Source: Chitinophagaceae bacterium
GTDB taxonomy: Bacteria; Bacteroidota; Bacteroidia; Chitinophagales; Chitinophagaceae
Direction of reading: 5' to 3'
Length of the DNA: 15,035 nt
NCBI GenBank assembly: GCA_947481355.1
Contig: CANKGM010000021.1
Span: 1-15,035, forward strand
The notes beneath the pieces are model-generated. The model was not told where the DNA came from. It was given only the letters and a program-made list of their open reading frames with translations, and did not search any database. Below are positions 1 to 8,190 of the stretch, piece by piece (the stretch's first letter is position 1; each line of letters starts with the position of its first letter). Position numbers and translations under genes: made by a program.

Positions 1-271
1 TACGATTTGATGTTGGGTCTTTACAAAGCACTTTCAACCCTATATCCGACAACCCATTCACTTTTGTTTTCCGCTGAAACTCATTATGATCTTGATCATA
101 GGTAAAAACACCAAATGGAGTAGCGGCAAATACCTCATTAGAAAAAAGCTCCACATGCATAACATTTCTATTGGGCACATGATCTCTCCATTGCCCTATA
201 GGTGGTATTGACTGAGCTTGAATTGAAGCCAAGCTAGACCATAGACAAAAGAGAAAACAGAGCCATTTCAT
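1..271 (-). CDS. porZ: PorZ-like beta-propeller protein, N-terminal fragment (cut by window edge)
   Basis: The frame reads leftward from ATG 271-269 and stays open through base 1, giving 90 codons; the rest lies outside the window. It begins with a signal peptide (MKWLCFLFCLWSSLASIQAQ, cleavage likely after AQA or near Q20). This is followed by IGQWRDH, then VFAATPFGVFTYD and KVNGLSDIG. That order of a W-R-D-H opening, an aromatic propeller blade and a VNGLSD loop is what I know from PorZ-type and two-component-regulator-like propeller proteins of Bacteroidota. PorZ in Porphyromonas is a surface protein needed for type IX secretion, where it supplies anionic LPS for cargo attachment. The gene is divergent from the RND transporter gene, with 96 bases between the two starts. 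A TAnnTTTG box (TACTTTTG, 283-276) lies only 4 bases before the ATG and has no clear -33 partner. Family call is fairly firm; exact orthology to PorZ is not provable from a fragment. Confidence 0.72.
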   Translation of the reverse strand, partial: MKWLCFLFCLWSSLASIQAQSIPPIGQWRDHVPNRNVMHVELFSNEVFAATPFGVFTYDQDHNEFQRKTKVNGLSDIGLKVLCKDPTSNR

Positions 272-367
272 TAGACAAAAGTAGCGAAATCAGAGTGCCT
301 GAGGGTAAATGGAAAAAGTTTGAAAGGGAGCGAGTTAAATTTCTTTCCTTTGTAGGAAATTTACACT
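272..367. promoter_or_regulatory. Divergent intergenic region between porZ-like and RND transporter genes
   Basis: These 96 bases must hold the start signals for both divergent genes. On the minus strand there is an exact TAnnTTTG box, TACTTTTG at 283-276, very close to the porZ-like ATG. On the plus strand the best candidate is TTTG at 319-322 followed after 22 bases by TTCCTTTG at 345-352, which departs from TAnnTTTG at one position and leaves almost no leader before ATG 368. No strong ribosome binding site or inverted repeat is visible. The placement as a promoter region is safe from gene layout; the individual boxes are weak. Confidence 0.4.
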
Positions 368-2719
368 ATGTGGCAGGCACTTGGTAAGTCAGTCCTAAAA
401 TACAGAATACAGCTAATTATTGCAACCTCAATCTTGACTATCTTACTAGCCTACCAAGCTAGTAAAGTTGAATTGAGCTATGAATTCTCTAGGGCTATCC
501 CAACCAACAACCCAAAGTATATTGCATACTTGGATTTTAAGCAAAAATTTGGTGAGGATGGCAATCTGTTAACGATTGGATTTGTAACGAACCAACTTTT
601 CAAAGTAAAAGACTTTAATACACTTTCTTCTTTTCAAGAAAGGCTAAAAAAGATTGAAGGAGTTGAAGATATAATTGGAATACCTGGAGCAATTACTTTA
701 CACAAAAACGATAGTACTGAAAAACTTGACGCAATAAAGATTTTTCCTGTAAGAGTAGACGACCAAAAAACACTTGACAGCCTTAAGGATATTTTTTATT
801 CCCTTCCATTTTATAGAGGATTACTATATAATCCAGAAACAAAAGCATATCTACTAGGGGTAAGAATTAATAAAAAGATACTTAATTCAAAAGCTAGGGA
901 AAAAGTTGTTTCTGCCATTGAAGCAGAAGCAAAACTATTTCAAAAAGAAACTAATTATGAGCTCCATTTAAGCGGACTCCCATTAATTAGAAATAATGTT
1001 GCCGTAAGAATTGCTAAGGAAATGCAATGGTTTCTTATGGGTTCAATTTTATTGTCTGCTCTAATTCTATTCATTTTTTTCAGATCTCTTAGCACAACGT
1101 TACTTTCCTTGTCAGTAGTCATTATAGGCGTGATATATAGTCTTGCAACAATCCATATGTTAGGCTTTCGCATCACATTGCTAAATGCCTTAATACCTCC
1201 ATTAGTTGTAGTGATTGGAATTCCAAATTGCATTTATTTCATAAACAAATATCATACTTCATTTCTCAGGATTGGCGATAAGACAAAGGCTTTAGAGGAA
1301 ATGATAGGTAAAATGGGCATAGTCACCCTTTTCTGTAATATAAGTGCAGCCGTAGGATTTGCAGTATTTTCTATTACCAAAAGTGCGATTCTCCGTGAAT
1401 TTGGTATTGTAGCTGGTATAAACATCATGGCATTGTTTTTCATTTCATTAGTTATGATTCCAATTGCTTTGTTCTACATGAAAGAGCCTAAAAAGAAACA
1501 TACTGCATACTTAGATAATAAATGGATCATTAGTGTACTCACGAATATTGAAGGTTGGGTATTTTCCCACAAGAAAACGATATATGCCTCCACATTTATC
1601 CTTGTAGCATTTTCTGTTGCTGGCATTATGCGTTTAAGAACAGAAGCGTTTATTGTTGACGACTTACCAAAGAAAGACCCTATCTATACTGACCTTAAGT
1701 TTTTTGAATCCAACTTTAGAGGTATTATGCCTTTAGAAATTTTAATCGATGCAAAAAAGAAGAATGGTATTGCAGGATCACGATCACTATCAATATTTGA
1801 CCAAGTTTCTAGATATAGTGAAATCATAGCCTCAAAGCCTGAGATGGCTAGGCCATTATCTCTTGCTGAGGGATTAAAATTTGCTAGACAAGGATTCTAT
1901 GATGGGGATAGCAATAACTATTCAATGCCCAATGCATTCGATGGAGCTTTTATGTCAGATTATCTCAAAGCTAAAAAAGGTACTAAACAAAGTGATGGTT
2001 CTCTTCAAAAGTTAATGTCTGCGTTTATTGACAGCAACAGACAAGTAACTAGAATCAGTGTTAACATGGCAGATGTAGGAAGCAAAAGAATGCCAGAGCT
2101 GATAGACACCTTAGCACATGAAGCGACTACAATTTTCGATACTAGTAAAGTCAACATAACCTTTACTGGTACGAGCATTACCTTTTTAGAAGGAAGTAGA
2201 TTCATAATAAAGGGATTAAAAGAAAGTATATTTTGGGCTTTTTTGTTAATATCACTTTGCATGCTCTATCTCTTCAGATCACTGCGTGTACTAGTATGCT
2301 CACTGATTCCAAATTTAATTCCACTTCTTATGACAGCCGGACTCATGGGATGGGTGGGTATTGCTATAAAGCCTTCAACCGTTCTTGTATTCAGCGTTGC
2401 GCTAGGAATTGCCATAGACATCACTATTCGATTTCTAGTCAATTTCAAACAAGAATTGCCAAAGTTTAATGGGGATGTTAATCAAACAGTCATCCAAACG
2501 ATTAGGGAAACCGGAATAAGCATTGTGTACACCTCCCTTGTGTTGATTGCAGGTTTTGTGATATTCGTATTCAGTGGGTTTGGAAGTACACAAGCATTAG
2601 GATGGCTAACTTCCTTTACTCTTTTAACAGCAACAGTAACAAACTTAGTATTACTTCCGGTATTGTTGCTACAGATTAGTAAAAGAAAGAAAATAAATGC
2701 GGATTTAGAAAGCCAATAA
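368..2719 (+). CDS. RND/MMPL-superfamily membrane transporter
   Basis: The 783-residue protein has the duplicated RND plan. Each half has one membrane helix, a large periplasmic loop and a block of five helices. Helices are at about 14-31, 222-238, 243-262, 270-292, 316-337, 346-370, 403-420, 620-636, 640-662, 668-692, 716-735 and 744-770. Length and loop sizes fit the single-polypeptide MMPL/HpnN-like group (lipid, hopanoid or sterol-sensing-domain relatives) rather than AcrB-type drug pumps of over 1000 residues. The second half keeps an acidic residue in its central helix (D684 in GIAIDITIRF). The equivalent site in the first half reads VIGIPNCIYF and has no acid. No outer-membrane factor or periplasmic adaptor gene is adjacent, so the substrate cannot be inferred; export or transfer of a hydrophobic molecule is a guess from the family. 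The ATG at 368 fits the first helix; the end faces the TlpA-like gene tail to tail with 37 bases between. Confidence 0.88.
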   Translation: MWQALGKSVLKYRIQLIIATSILTILLAYQASKVELSYEFSRAIPTNNPKYIAYLDFKQKFGEDGNLLTIGFVTNQLFKVKDFNTLSSFQERLKKIEGVEDIIGIPGAITLHKNDSTEKLDAIKIFPVRVDDQKTLDSLKDIFYSLPFYRGLLYNPETKAYLLGVRINKKILNSKAREKVVSAIEAEAKLFQKETNYELHLSGLPLIRNNVAVRIAKEMQWFLMGSILLSALILFIFFRSLSTTLLSLSVVIIGVIYSLATIHMLGFRITLLNALIPPLVVVIGIPNCIYFINKYHTSFLRIGDKTKALEEMIGKMGIVTLFCNISAAVGFAVFSITKSAILREFGIVAGINIMALFFISLVMIPIALFYMKEPKKKHTAYLDNKWIISVLTNIEGWVFSHKKTIYASTFILVAFSVAGIMRLRTEAFIVDDLPKKDPIYTDLKFFESNFRGIMPLEILIDAKKKNGIAGSRSLSIFDQVSRYSEIIASKPEMARPLSLAEGLKFARQGFYDGDSNNYSMPNAFDGAFMSDYLKAKKGTKQSDGSLQKLMSAFIDSNRQVTRISVNMADVGSKRMPELIDTLAHEATTIFDTSKVNITFTGTSITFLEGSRFIIKGLKESIFWAFLLISLCMLYLFRSLRVLVCSLIPNLIPLLMTAGLMGWVGIAIKPSTVLVFSVALGIAIDITIRFLVNFKQELPKFNGDVNQTVIQTIRETGISIVYTSLVLIAGFVIFVFSGFGSTQALGWLTSFTLLTATVTNLVLLPVLLLQISKRKKINADLESQ

Positions 2720-2756
2720 AGTCATCACAAGATATAAACGGGAATCATGAAGATGC

Positions 2757-3887
2757 TTACTTTAAGACAGCTCTCAGCTTGTCTTGCAATGCACTTCCCC
2801 TTAATTCTTTTGCTATGATAATACCATTAGGGTCGATCAAAACATTGAATGGGATACCTTCTATCTTATATAATGGAACAACCTCGCTATCCCAAAAATT
2901 TAAGTCACTTACATGTGCCCAATCTAATTTATCATCTTTAATTGCCTTTAACCATGGGTCCTTTTCTTTATCTAACGAAACACCTAATATGACAAAGTTT
3001 TTGTCCTTAAAGTTCTGATAAGCCTGAACAACATTAGGGTTTTCCATCCTACAAGGTCTGCACCAACTTGCCCAAAAATCAACTAGAACATATTTACCAC
3101 GAAGTGATTTTAACTCAATCATATTACCATTCACATCAGGTAAACTAAAATCTGGAGCAGGCTTTCCGACTAATTCAGATTCTAACTTTACATTAGACAT
3201 GCTTTTATACACTTCGGAAAACTTATAAACCCTGGGTGAGTTTGGAAACCTAGAACTCAGCCCATCAACAACTGGAAGTACAAGGGAATCTTTCACATTG
3301 TTTTTTGCCATAGTAAGGGCATATAAAGCTACTGCAGCAGTAGATGTATTGCGTGCAACATCAACTAAATACATCCCTGTTTCCTCTACTATTTTCATAT
3401 ATGTCTGCTCCGCTTGAACACGCCCACTATCATTAGCAGTTCCAAACGACTGCACTACACCACGAATTGAATCAATTGAAGCAATCCTGCCATTGAATCC
3501 AATCAAAAGAGATTTTAAATCTTTACTTCCAGATGAGCTAACAGTATATTGGTCAGGTTTTTTAATATCAATACTTAAGCTGATTTGATCTTGGTCTGGT
3601 ACGATGAAAAAATCTCCTTGATCTTTTTGAAAACGCAGTCTAATTAATGCTTCTGGATCTTTTTTACCCGCCCTTAATTCCCCATGTCCATTTTCTTTAT
3701 CTATTAGTACAGAATCAAAGACTGTTGGAGCAACGCCATCAAGCTCTACCAAATCTAAATAAATATATTGCTTAGCAGAGCCATTTTGAATATCCACCTG
3801 CACTTTAATATTATTATTACCCTTATCCTTACATCCAAGAGATGAGATTAATATCACAGCCAAAGCAATGAAAATAAAATTTTTCAT
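2757..3887 (-). CDS. TlpA-like thiol-disulfide oxidoreductase lipoprotein
   Basis: The protein has 376 residues. It starts with a lipoprotein signal: a hydrophobic stretch at 4-17 and a lipobox ending LGC with the lipidated Cys at 19. Residues about 28-230 form a mixed beta/alpha region resembling the N-terminal DUF4369-type domain found before thioredoxin folds in Bacteroidota. Residues about 241-376 are a TlpA/ResA-type thioredoxin domain, with GKPAPDFSL at 241-249, the redox motif WCRPC at 275-279 (Cys 276 and 279) and a cis-proline site GIPFNVLID around P346. It is expected to face the periplasm, anchored to inner or outer membrane, reducing or exchanging disulfides in exported or cytochrome-c-type proteins; the partner is unknown. 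The gene starts only 5 bases after the gatB stop, so it is probably read from the same transcript, which looks like a chance operon rather than shared function. Confidence 0.9.
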   Translation of the reverse strand: MKNFIFIALAVILISSLGCKDKGNNNIKVQVDIQNGSAKQYIYLDLVELDGVAPTVFDSVLIDKENGHGELRAGKKDPEALIRLRFQKDQGDFFIVPDQDQISLSIDIKKPDQYTVSSSGSKDLKSLLIGFNGRIASIDSIRGVVQSFGTANDSGRVQAEQTYMKIVEETGMYLVDVARNTSTAAVALYALTMAKNNVKDSLVLPVVDGLSSRFPNSPRVYKFSEVYKSMSNVKLESELVGKPAPDFSLPDVNGNMIELKSLRGKYVLVDFWASWCRPCRMENPNVVQAYQNFKDKNFVILGVSLDKEKDPWLKAIKDDKLDWAHVSDLNFWDSEVVPLYKIEGIPFNVLIDPNGIIIAKELRGSALQDKLRAVLK

Positions 3888-3892
3888 TTGTA

Positions 3893-5350
3893 TTATTTTT
3901 TATTTAAAAAATCAGTTAGTAATTCAGTTGCGATTCGAGGATCAGCTTTGCCTTTTGACACTTTCTTAATCTCTCCTACAAAAAGCCCGATTAATCCCTT
4001 CTTACCTTTTCTGTATTCATCTACTTTTTCAGGCATAGAATTCAATACCAGTTCAACCCAAGCCGTTATTTCAGCAGCATCAGCATCTTGAACTAAATTT
4101 TGTTGAGTTGCAATTTGTAGTGCATCGGCATTGTCATTTGTATAAAGTTGAGGTAAAATTTCTTGAGCTGCAATGGAAAAAGCAATTTTACCTTCTGCAA
4201 CTAATGAAAGTAACCCATCCCACTGAGATGCACTTATATGCAGGGCATCCCAGCCTAATTCATGGGCGTTAAGATGTGACCGAACTGGACCCAGAAAAAA
4301 ATTAGCTAGCAATTTTTTATGATTAGTTCCAGCAGCGATTCCCTCAAACATGTTACTTAAAGATATCTCATCTACCAATTGAGATGCATCATATTCCGTT
4401 AATCCTAAATCATGGATGTAATGATCAATTCGCTGCTGAGGCAAACTCGGTAATTTGCTTTTGATTGCTTCAATAAATGAGTCTGTAAAATGAAAGGGCG
4501 CCAAATCGGGCTCTGGGAAATATCGATAATCTTCAGCATCCTCTTTTGTTCTGATAGCAAAAGTGGTTCCACGATCTGCATCATAACTACGAGTTTGCTG
4601 AATAATAGATTCACCTCTCTCTGTAATTTCAACAAGTCGTTCAATTTCAATTTCAATAGCATGTTTTACGTGCTTAATTGAATTTAGGTTTTTTACTTCC
4701 ACACGCGTGCCTAACTTCTTGTCGCCCTTTATCCGAATTGAAATATTTGCGTCGCACCTCAAACTTCCTTCTTCCATATTTCCATCACATATTCCAATCC
4801 AACGAACAAGCTTTCTTATTTCAGTAACATATGCAGCAGCCTCTTCTGAAGAATGAATAACCGGCTCTGTAACAATTTCTATCAATGGAACACCTGCTCT
4901 GTTATAATCAAGCAAGGTTAATTCCTCGTTCTGATCATGTATGCTTTTGCCAGCATCCTCTTCTAGGTGTATTCTGGTTAGCATTATATCCTTATTGCCT
5001 GCTGATGTTTTAATGGATACAAATCCACCAGAACAAATTGGTGTAGTATGTTGAGAAATCTGATACCCTTTTGGCAGGTCTGGATAGAAATAATTTTTAC
5101 GAGCAAAGTAGTTGTATTTAGCTATCTCAGCATGACAAACCAAGCCCATACGAATCGCATACTCAATAGCCTTACGATTCATTTTAGGGAGTGTACCAGG
5201 ATGACCAAGAGTAATGGCACTTACATGTGTGTTTGGTGAAGCTCCAAATGAATTGGCATCACCTGCAAATAATTTACTTTCAGTTTGAAGTTGCGCATGC
5301 ACCTCAAGACCAATAACCGCTTCATATTTAGATAATACATCCACTGTCAT
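3893..5350 (-). CDS. gatB: Aspartyl/glutamyl-tRNA amidotransferase subunit B (GatB)
   Basis: GatB is the kinase and tRNA-binding subunit of GatCAB, which converts Glu-tRNA(Gln) and/or Asp-tRNA(Asn) to the amide form in the cytosol. With the ATG at 5350 the protein has 485 residues, the usual size. It carries GLEVHAQL (14-21), HLEEDAGK (128-135), the NRAGVPLIEIVTEP block (150-163), RCDANISIR (198-206), EVKNLNS (218-224) and DYRYFPEPDL (274-283), then a helical GatB/YqeY tail from about 330 to the end that grips tRNA. The zinc-cysteine cluster near residue 30 seen in some GatB proteins is absent, as in several known GatBs. A GTG at 5395 would add 15 residues with no resemblance to the family, so I reject it; a GTG at 5344 (V3) is a possible alternative. 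gatA and gatC are not in the window. It follows alaS by 70 bases. Confidence 0.96.
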   Translation of the reverse strand: MTVDVLSKYEAVIGLEVHAQLQTESKLFAGDANSFGASPNTHVSAITLGHPGTLPKMNRKAIEYAIRMGLVCHAEIAKYNYFARKNYFYPDLPKGYQISQHTTPICSGGFVSIKTSAGNKDIMLTRIHLEEDAGKSIHDQNEELTLLDYNRAGVPLIEIVTEPVIHSSEEAAAYVTEIRKLVRWIGICDGNMEEGSLRCDANISIRIKGDKKLGTRVEVKNLNSIKHVKHAIEIEIERLVEITERGESIIQQTRSYDADRGTTFAIRTKEDAEDYRYFPEPDLAPFHFTDSFIEAIKSKLPSLPQQRIDHYIHDLGLTEYDASQLVDEISLSNMFEGIAAGTNHKKLLANFFLGPVRSHLNAHELGWDALHISASQWDGLLSLVAEGKIAFSIAAQEILPQLYTNDNADALQIATQQNLVQDADAAEITAWVELVLNSMPEKVDEYRKGKKGLIGLFVGEIKKVSKGKADPRIATELLTDFLNKK

Positions 5351-5381
5351 CAAACCTATATTTTGCTGCAATTTACCCAAA
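5351..5381 (-). promoter_or_regulatory. Bacteroidota-type promoter abutting the gatB start
   Basis: On the minus strand TTTG (5381-5378), exactly 19 bases, and TAGGTTTG (5358-5351) reproduce the Bacteroidota -33/-7 consensus TTTG-N19-TAnnTTTG without mismatch. The -7 box ends on the base just before ATG 5350. Transcription starting a few bases downstream would therefore begin at or just inside the presumed start codon. That implies leaderless translation, use of the GTG at 5344, or a coincidental match with gatB mostly read through from alaS. The match itself is seen directly; activity is inferred. Confidence 0.45.
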
Positions 5382-5420
5382 GAAATTGTAACCACGAACG
5401 ATAAACCCTAGTCAAAAAAC

Positions 5421-8063
5421 CTAAGAAAGGGCTTTTCGAACAGCCTGGATAGCTAGTTGTACTCCATCTAGATTCTGTCCACCTGCTGTAGCCAAGACCT
5501 TTTGACCACCACCACCGCCTTTGATAGCTGACGCTACATGAGACTTAATTAGCGCTACTGCATCTAGACTATTATCAGATGACAAACTATCAGAAATACC
5601 TATTGCTACATGAGGCTTCCCTGCTATACTTGCACCAAGCATCACAACTGTTTTTGAAAACCCATTACGCAGATCATTACACAACTTTTTAAGCATTTCA
5701 GGAGAGGAAACTTCTATTATACCTGAGATAAAATTAATTCCTTTAATCTGTTCAGCTTTGCCTAACAATTCTTTTTGTAAAAAAGAAAGCAGCTTGATTT
5801 CTGTCTGCTCAAGTAGTTTTTTTAAAGCCGCAGTGTCGTCAAGTTGCTGTTCAATAGCCTTAACGATGTCATGCGGATTTTTTAAAGCGACTTGAGACTT
5901 TTTCAATAAAGCCTGGATTTCTGTAATTTTTATGTCTGCCGCTTGGCCACATACTGACTCAATCCTTCTAACTCCAGCTGCAATACCTGATTCAGAAACT
6001 AACATAAAATACCCCAATTCACCTGTGGAAGAAACATGTGTGCCCCCACATAACTCAAGCGAATAATTTGGGTCAATTGTTACTACCCTAACTTTATCAC
6101 CGTATTTTTCACCAAATAAGGCTGTAGCCCCAAGTTTCAATGCGTCTTCCTTGTTCATTTCTCGAATAACCACTGGGATATTTTCTCTAATTTTTTGATT
6201 AACAATTACACTTACCTGATCCAATTCTTCATCTGTCATTTTAGCAAAATGAGAAAAATCGAAACGCATTCCTCTATCCTGTACAAGAGATCCTTTTTGT
6301 GCAACATGTTTACCCAAAACTATTCTTAATGCAGCATGCAAAAGATGTGTAACGGTATGATGCAGCGTAATTTCTTTCCGTCTTGCTTCATCCACTTTTG
6401 CTGTAACATCTGCATAAATTACTTCTGGCATAGCGTCAATGGAATGCACGATGAGGTCATTTTCTTTTTTTGTATTCAATACAGTTAATATCTGACCTTG
6501 CATTGTAATTGTGCCTGTATCACCAACCTGACCACCGCTTTCGGCATAAAATGGAGTATGTGCTAATACCAATTGAAATGTTGTTTGCCCTTTAGCAACA
6601 ACTTTCCTATACCGAAGTAGTTTCGTCTCACACTGCAAATGATCATATCCAATAAAACCATTCGTAGCGCCTGAAGTTTGCATAGAATCTGGCTTACTAA
6701 CTTCAATCCAATCATCTACATCAGTTGCTGTAGCGGCTCGACTTCTATTCTTCTGTATTTGCATCTCTTTTTCAAATCCCAACTCGTCAACTTGTATACC
6801 ATGTTCTTGTGAAATCAATCTAGTTAAATCGATAGGGAATCCATATGTGTCATACAATTCAAATGCGGCAGTTCCATTTAAAACACCCGATTCCTTTGAT
6901 ATAGAAATAAGGTCATCAATTTTTTTCAATCCTTTACCAAGCGTTCGCAAGAAAGTATCCTCCTCTTCTTTTACAACTTTGGAGACAAAATTAAGTTGAG
7001 CAAATAATTCTGGGAATACATCTTTGAATTGTTCAGCTAAACCAGGCAACAATTCATAAAGCATTGGTTCCTTAACGTCTAAGTAAGAATAGTAATACCG
7101 CACTGCTCTGCGTAATATTCTACGTATGACATAGCCAGCACCTGTATTAGAAGGCAATTGGCCATCTGCGATGGTAAATGCTATAGCACGAATATGATCT
7201 GCTAATACACGAAATGCTACATCTTGTTTTGAATCACCAAAACTGTATTTTTTACCTGATATTTTTTCTGTCTGTTGAATAGAGCCTGAGAAAATATCTG
7301 TATCATAATTAGAAGATTTTCCCTGCAACACACGCACCAAACGCTCAAGTCCCATACCAGTATCTACATGTGTGGCAGCTAAAGGTTGTAAACTTCCATC
7401 CTTTAGGCGATTATACTGCATGAATACATTATTCCAAATTTCAATTACTTGTGGATGATCTTTGTTTACTAATAGTTGTCCTGGTGTTAGTGCCCTCTCT
7501 TCATCAGTGCGACAATCAATATGTATTTCGCTACATGGTCCGCATGGCCCAGTATCCCCCATCTCCCAAAAATTATCTTTCTTATTGCCATATACAATAT
7601 GATCATCTGGTAGTAAAGATTTCCAAACTTTTAGTGCCACTGTTGATGCAGGAAGATTCTCTGCTTCATCACCTTCAAATACGGATGCGTATAACCTATC
7701 CTTGGGAATGCCATAAACATCCGTTAATAATTCCCAGCTCCACATAACTGCTTCTTCCTTAAAATAATCCCCAAAACTCCAGTTACCAAGCATCTCAAAC
7801 ATAGTATGATGATACGTATCAACTCCTACTTCTTCTAGATCATTATGCTTTCCGCTAACGCGTAAACACTTTTGTGTATCCACAATTCTAGTATGAGGGG
7901 TTGGCTTATTGCCCAAAAAGTAATCCTTGAATTGATTCATGCCAGCATTAGTGAATAATAATGTTGGATCGTCCTTCAATACAATTGGGGCGGATGGATA
8001 AATATGGTGTCCTTTAGACTCAAAAAATTGCAAAAATTTATTTCTAATCTCCGCTGACGTCAT
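5421..8063 (-). CDS. alaS: Alanyl-tRNA synthetase (AlaRS)
   Basis: AlaRS charges tRNA(Ala) with alanine in the cytosol and hydrolyses mischarged Ser/Gly-tRNA(Ala). At 880 residues it is full length. The class II catalytic core covers about 1-460, with FTNAGMNQFKDYFLG near 37-51, TGPCGPCSEI (171-180) and the motif 3 region TGMGLERLVR (235-244). The editing domain has the zinc ligands HTVTH (H569, H573) and CGGTH (C672, H676). A coiled segment near 705-765 links to the C-Ala domain, which ends with the glycine-rich loop GGGGGQKVLATAGGQN around 849-864. The ATG at 8063 gives the standard N-terminus (MTSAEIRNKFLQFFESKGH). It is the first gene of the minus-strand alaS-gatB-tlpA-like cluster and is divergent from the M23 peptidase gene. 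Confidence 0.98.
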   Translation of the reverse strand: MTSAEIRNKFLQFFESKGHHIYPSAPIVLKDDPTLLFTNAGMNQFKDYFLGNKPTPHTRIVDTQKCLRVSGKHNDLEEVGVDTYHHTMFEMLGNWSFGDYFKEEAVMWSWELLTDVYGIPKDRLYASVFEGDEAENLPASTVALKVWKSLLPDDHIVYGNKKDNFWEMGDTGPCGPCSEIHIDCRTDEERALTPGQLLVNKDHPQVIEIWNNVFMQYNRLKDGSLQPLAATHVDTGMGLERLVRVLQGKSSNYDTDIFSGSIQQTEKISGKKYSFGDSKQDVAFRVLADHIRAIAFTIADGQLPSNTGAGYVIRRILRRAVRYYYSYLDVKEPMLYELLPGLAEQFKDVFPELFAQLNFVSKVVKEEEDTFLRTLGKGLKKIDDLISISKESGVLNGTAAFELYDTYGFPIDLTRLISQEHGIQVDELGFEKEMQIQKNRSRAATATDVDDWIEVSKPDSMQTSGATNGFIGYDHLQCETKLLRYRKVVAKGQTTFQLVLAHTPFYAESGGQVGDTGTITMQGQILTVLNTKKENDLIVHSIDAMPEVIYADVTAKVDEARRKEITLHHTVTHLLHAALRIVLGKHVAQKGSLVQDRGMRFDFSHFAKMTDEELDQVSVIVNQKIRENIPVVIREMNKEDALKLGATALFGEKYGDKVRVVTIDPNYSLELCGGTHVSSTGELGYFMLVSESGIAAGVRRIESVCGQAADIKITEIQALLKKSQVALKNPHDIVKAIEQQLDDTAALKKLLEQTEIKLLSFLQKELLGKAEQIKGINFISGIIEVSSPEMLKKLCNDLRNGFSKTVVMLGASIAGKPHVAIGISDSLSSDNSLDAVALIKSHVASAIKGGGGGQKVLATAGGQNLDGVQLAIQAVRKALS

Positions 8064-8077
8064 TTCTTAATGCTTTA

Positions 8078-8112
8078 TTTGTAAACTATCTAAAATCAAT
8101 GAATTATATTTG
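8078..8112 (+). promoter_or_regulatory. Candidate promoter for the M23 peptidase gene
   Basis: TATATTTG at 8105-8112 is an exact TAnnTTTG -7 box on the plus strand. The nearest TTTG upstream is at 8078-8081, 23 bases away, somewhat longer than the usual 19-21. Transcription from here would leave a leader of about 70 bases before ATG 8191, containing the palindrome at 8137-8154. The position between divergent genes supports it; the spacing is a weakness. Confidence 0.4.
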
Positions 8113-8129
8113 TAATCACACATTTTGGG

Positions 8130-8137
8130 CAAAAATA
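8130..8137 (-). promoter_or_regulatory. Candidate -7 box for alaS
   Basis: On the minus strand TATTTTTG (8137-8130) is an exact TAnnTTTG box, giving a leader of roughly 60 bases before the alaS ATG at 8063. No TTG is found at the expected -33 distance. The palindrome at 8137-8154 occupies that spacer instead, touching the box by one base. Confidence 0.35.
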
Positions 8138-8154
8138 CATCTTTTGAAAGATGT
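8137..8154. repeat. Perfect 8+8 inverted repeat between alaS and the M23 gene
   Basis: ACATCTTT (8137-8144), a TG spacer and AAAGATGT (8147-8154) form a perfect palindrome with a 2-base centre. It overlaps the end of the alaS -7 box and lies where the -33 to -7 spacer of that promoter would be. It is also in the probable leader of the M23 gene. Such placement suits a dimeric regulator's operator for alaS; a 2-base loop is too tight for a good RNA hairpin, and there is no T-tract typical of a terminator. Function is inferred. Confidence 0.4.
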
Positions 8155-8190
8155 TACGTCTGTTCTGAATAACTCATATGTAGCCATAGG

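Noticed and set aside
85..100. Palindrome TATGATC-TT-GATCATA
   Set aside because: It lies inside the porZ-like coding frame and arises from Tyr-Asp-Gln-Asp-His codons; no regulatory setting.
2764..2785. Hairpin AAGACAGCT / AGCTTGTCTT near the convergent ends of the transporter and TlpA-like genes
   Set aside because: It lies in the last TlpA-like codons, has a bulge, and is not followed by a T-run on the plus strand, so it is not a convincing terminator.
5348..5395. Longer gatB start at GTG 5395
   Set aside because: The 15 extra residues do not look like a GatB N-terminus, and family members begin shortly before YEAVIGLEVH, matching ATG 5350 or GTG 5344.
7451..7747. 98-codon open frame antisense to alaS
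   Set aside because: Fully inside the AlaRS catalytic domain on the other strand, with no family resemblance; a shadow frame.
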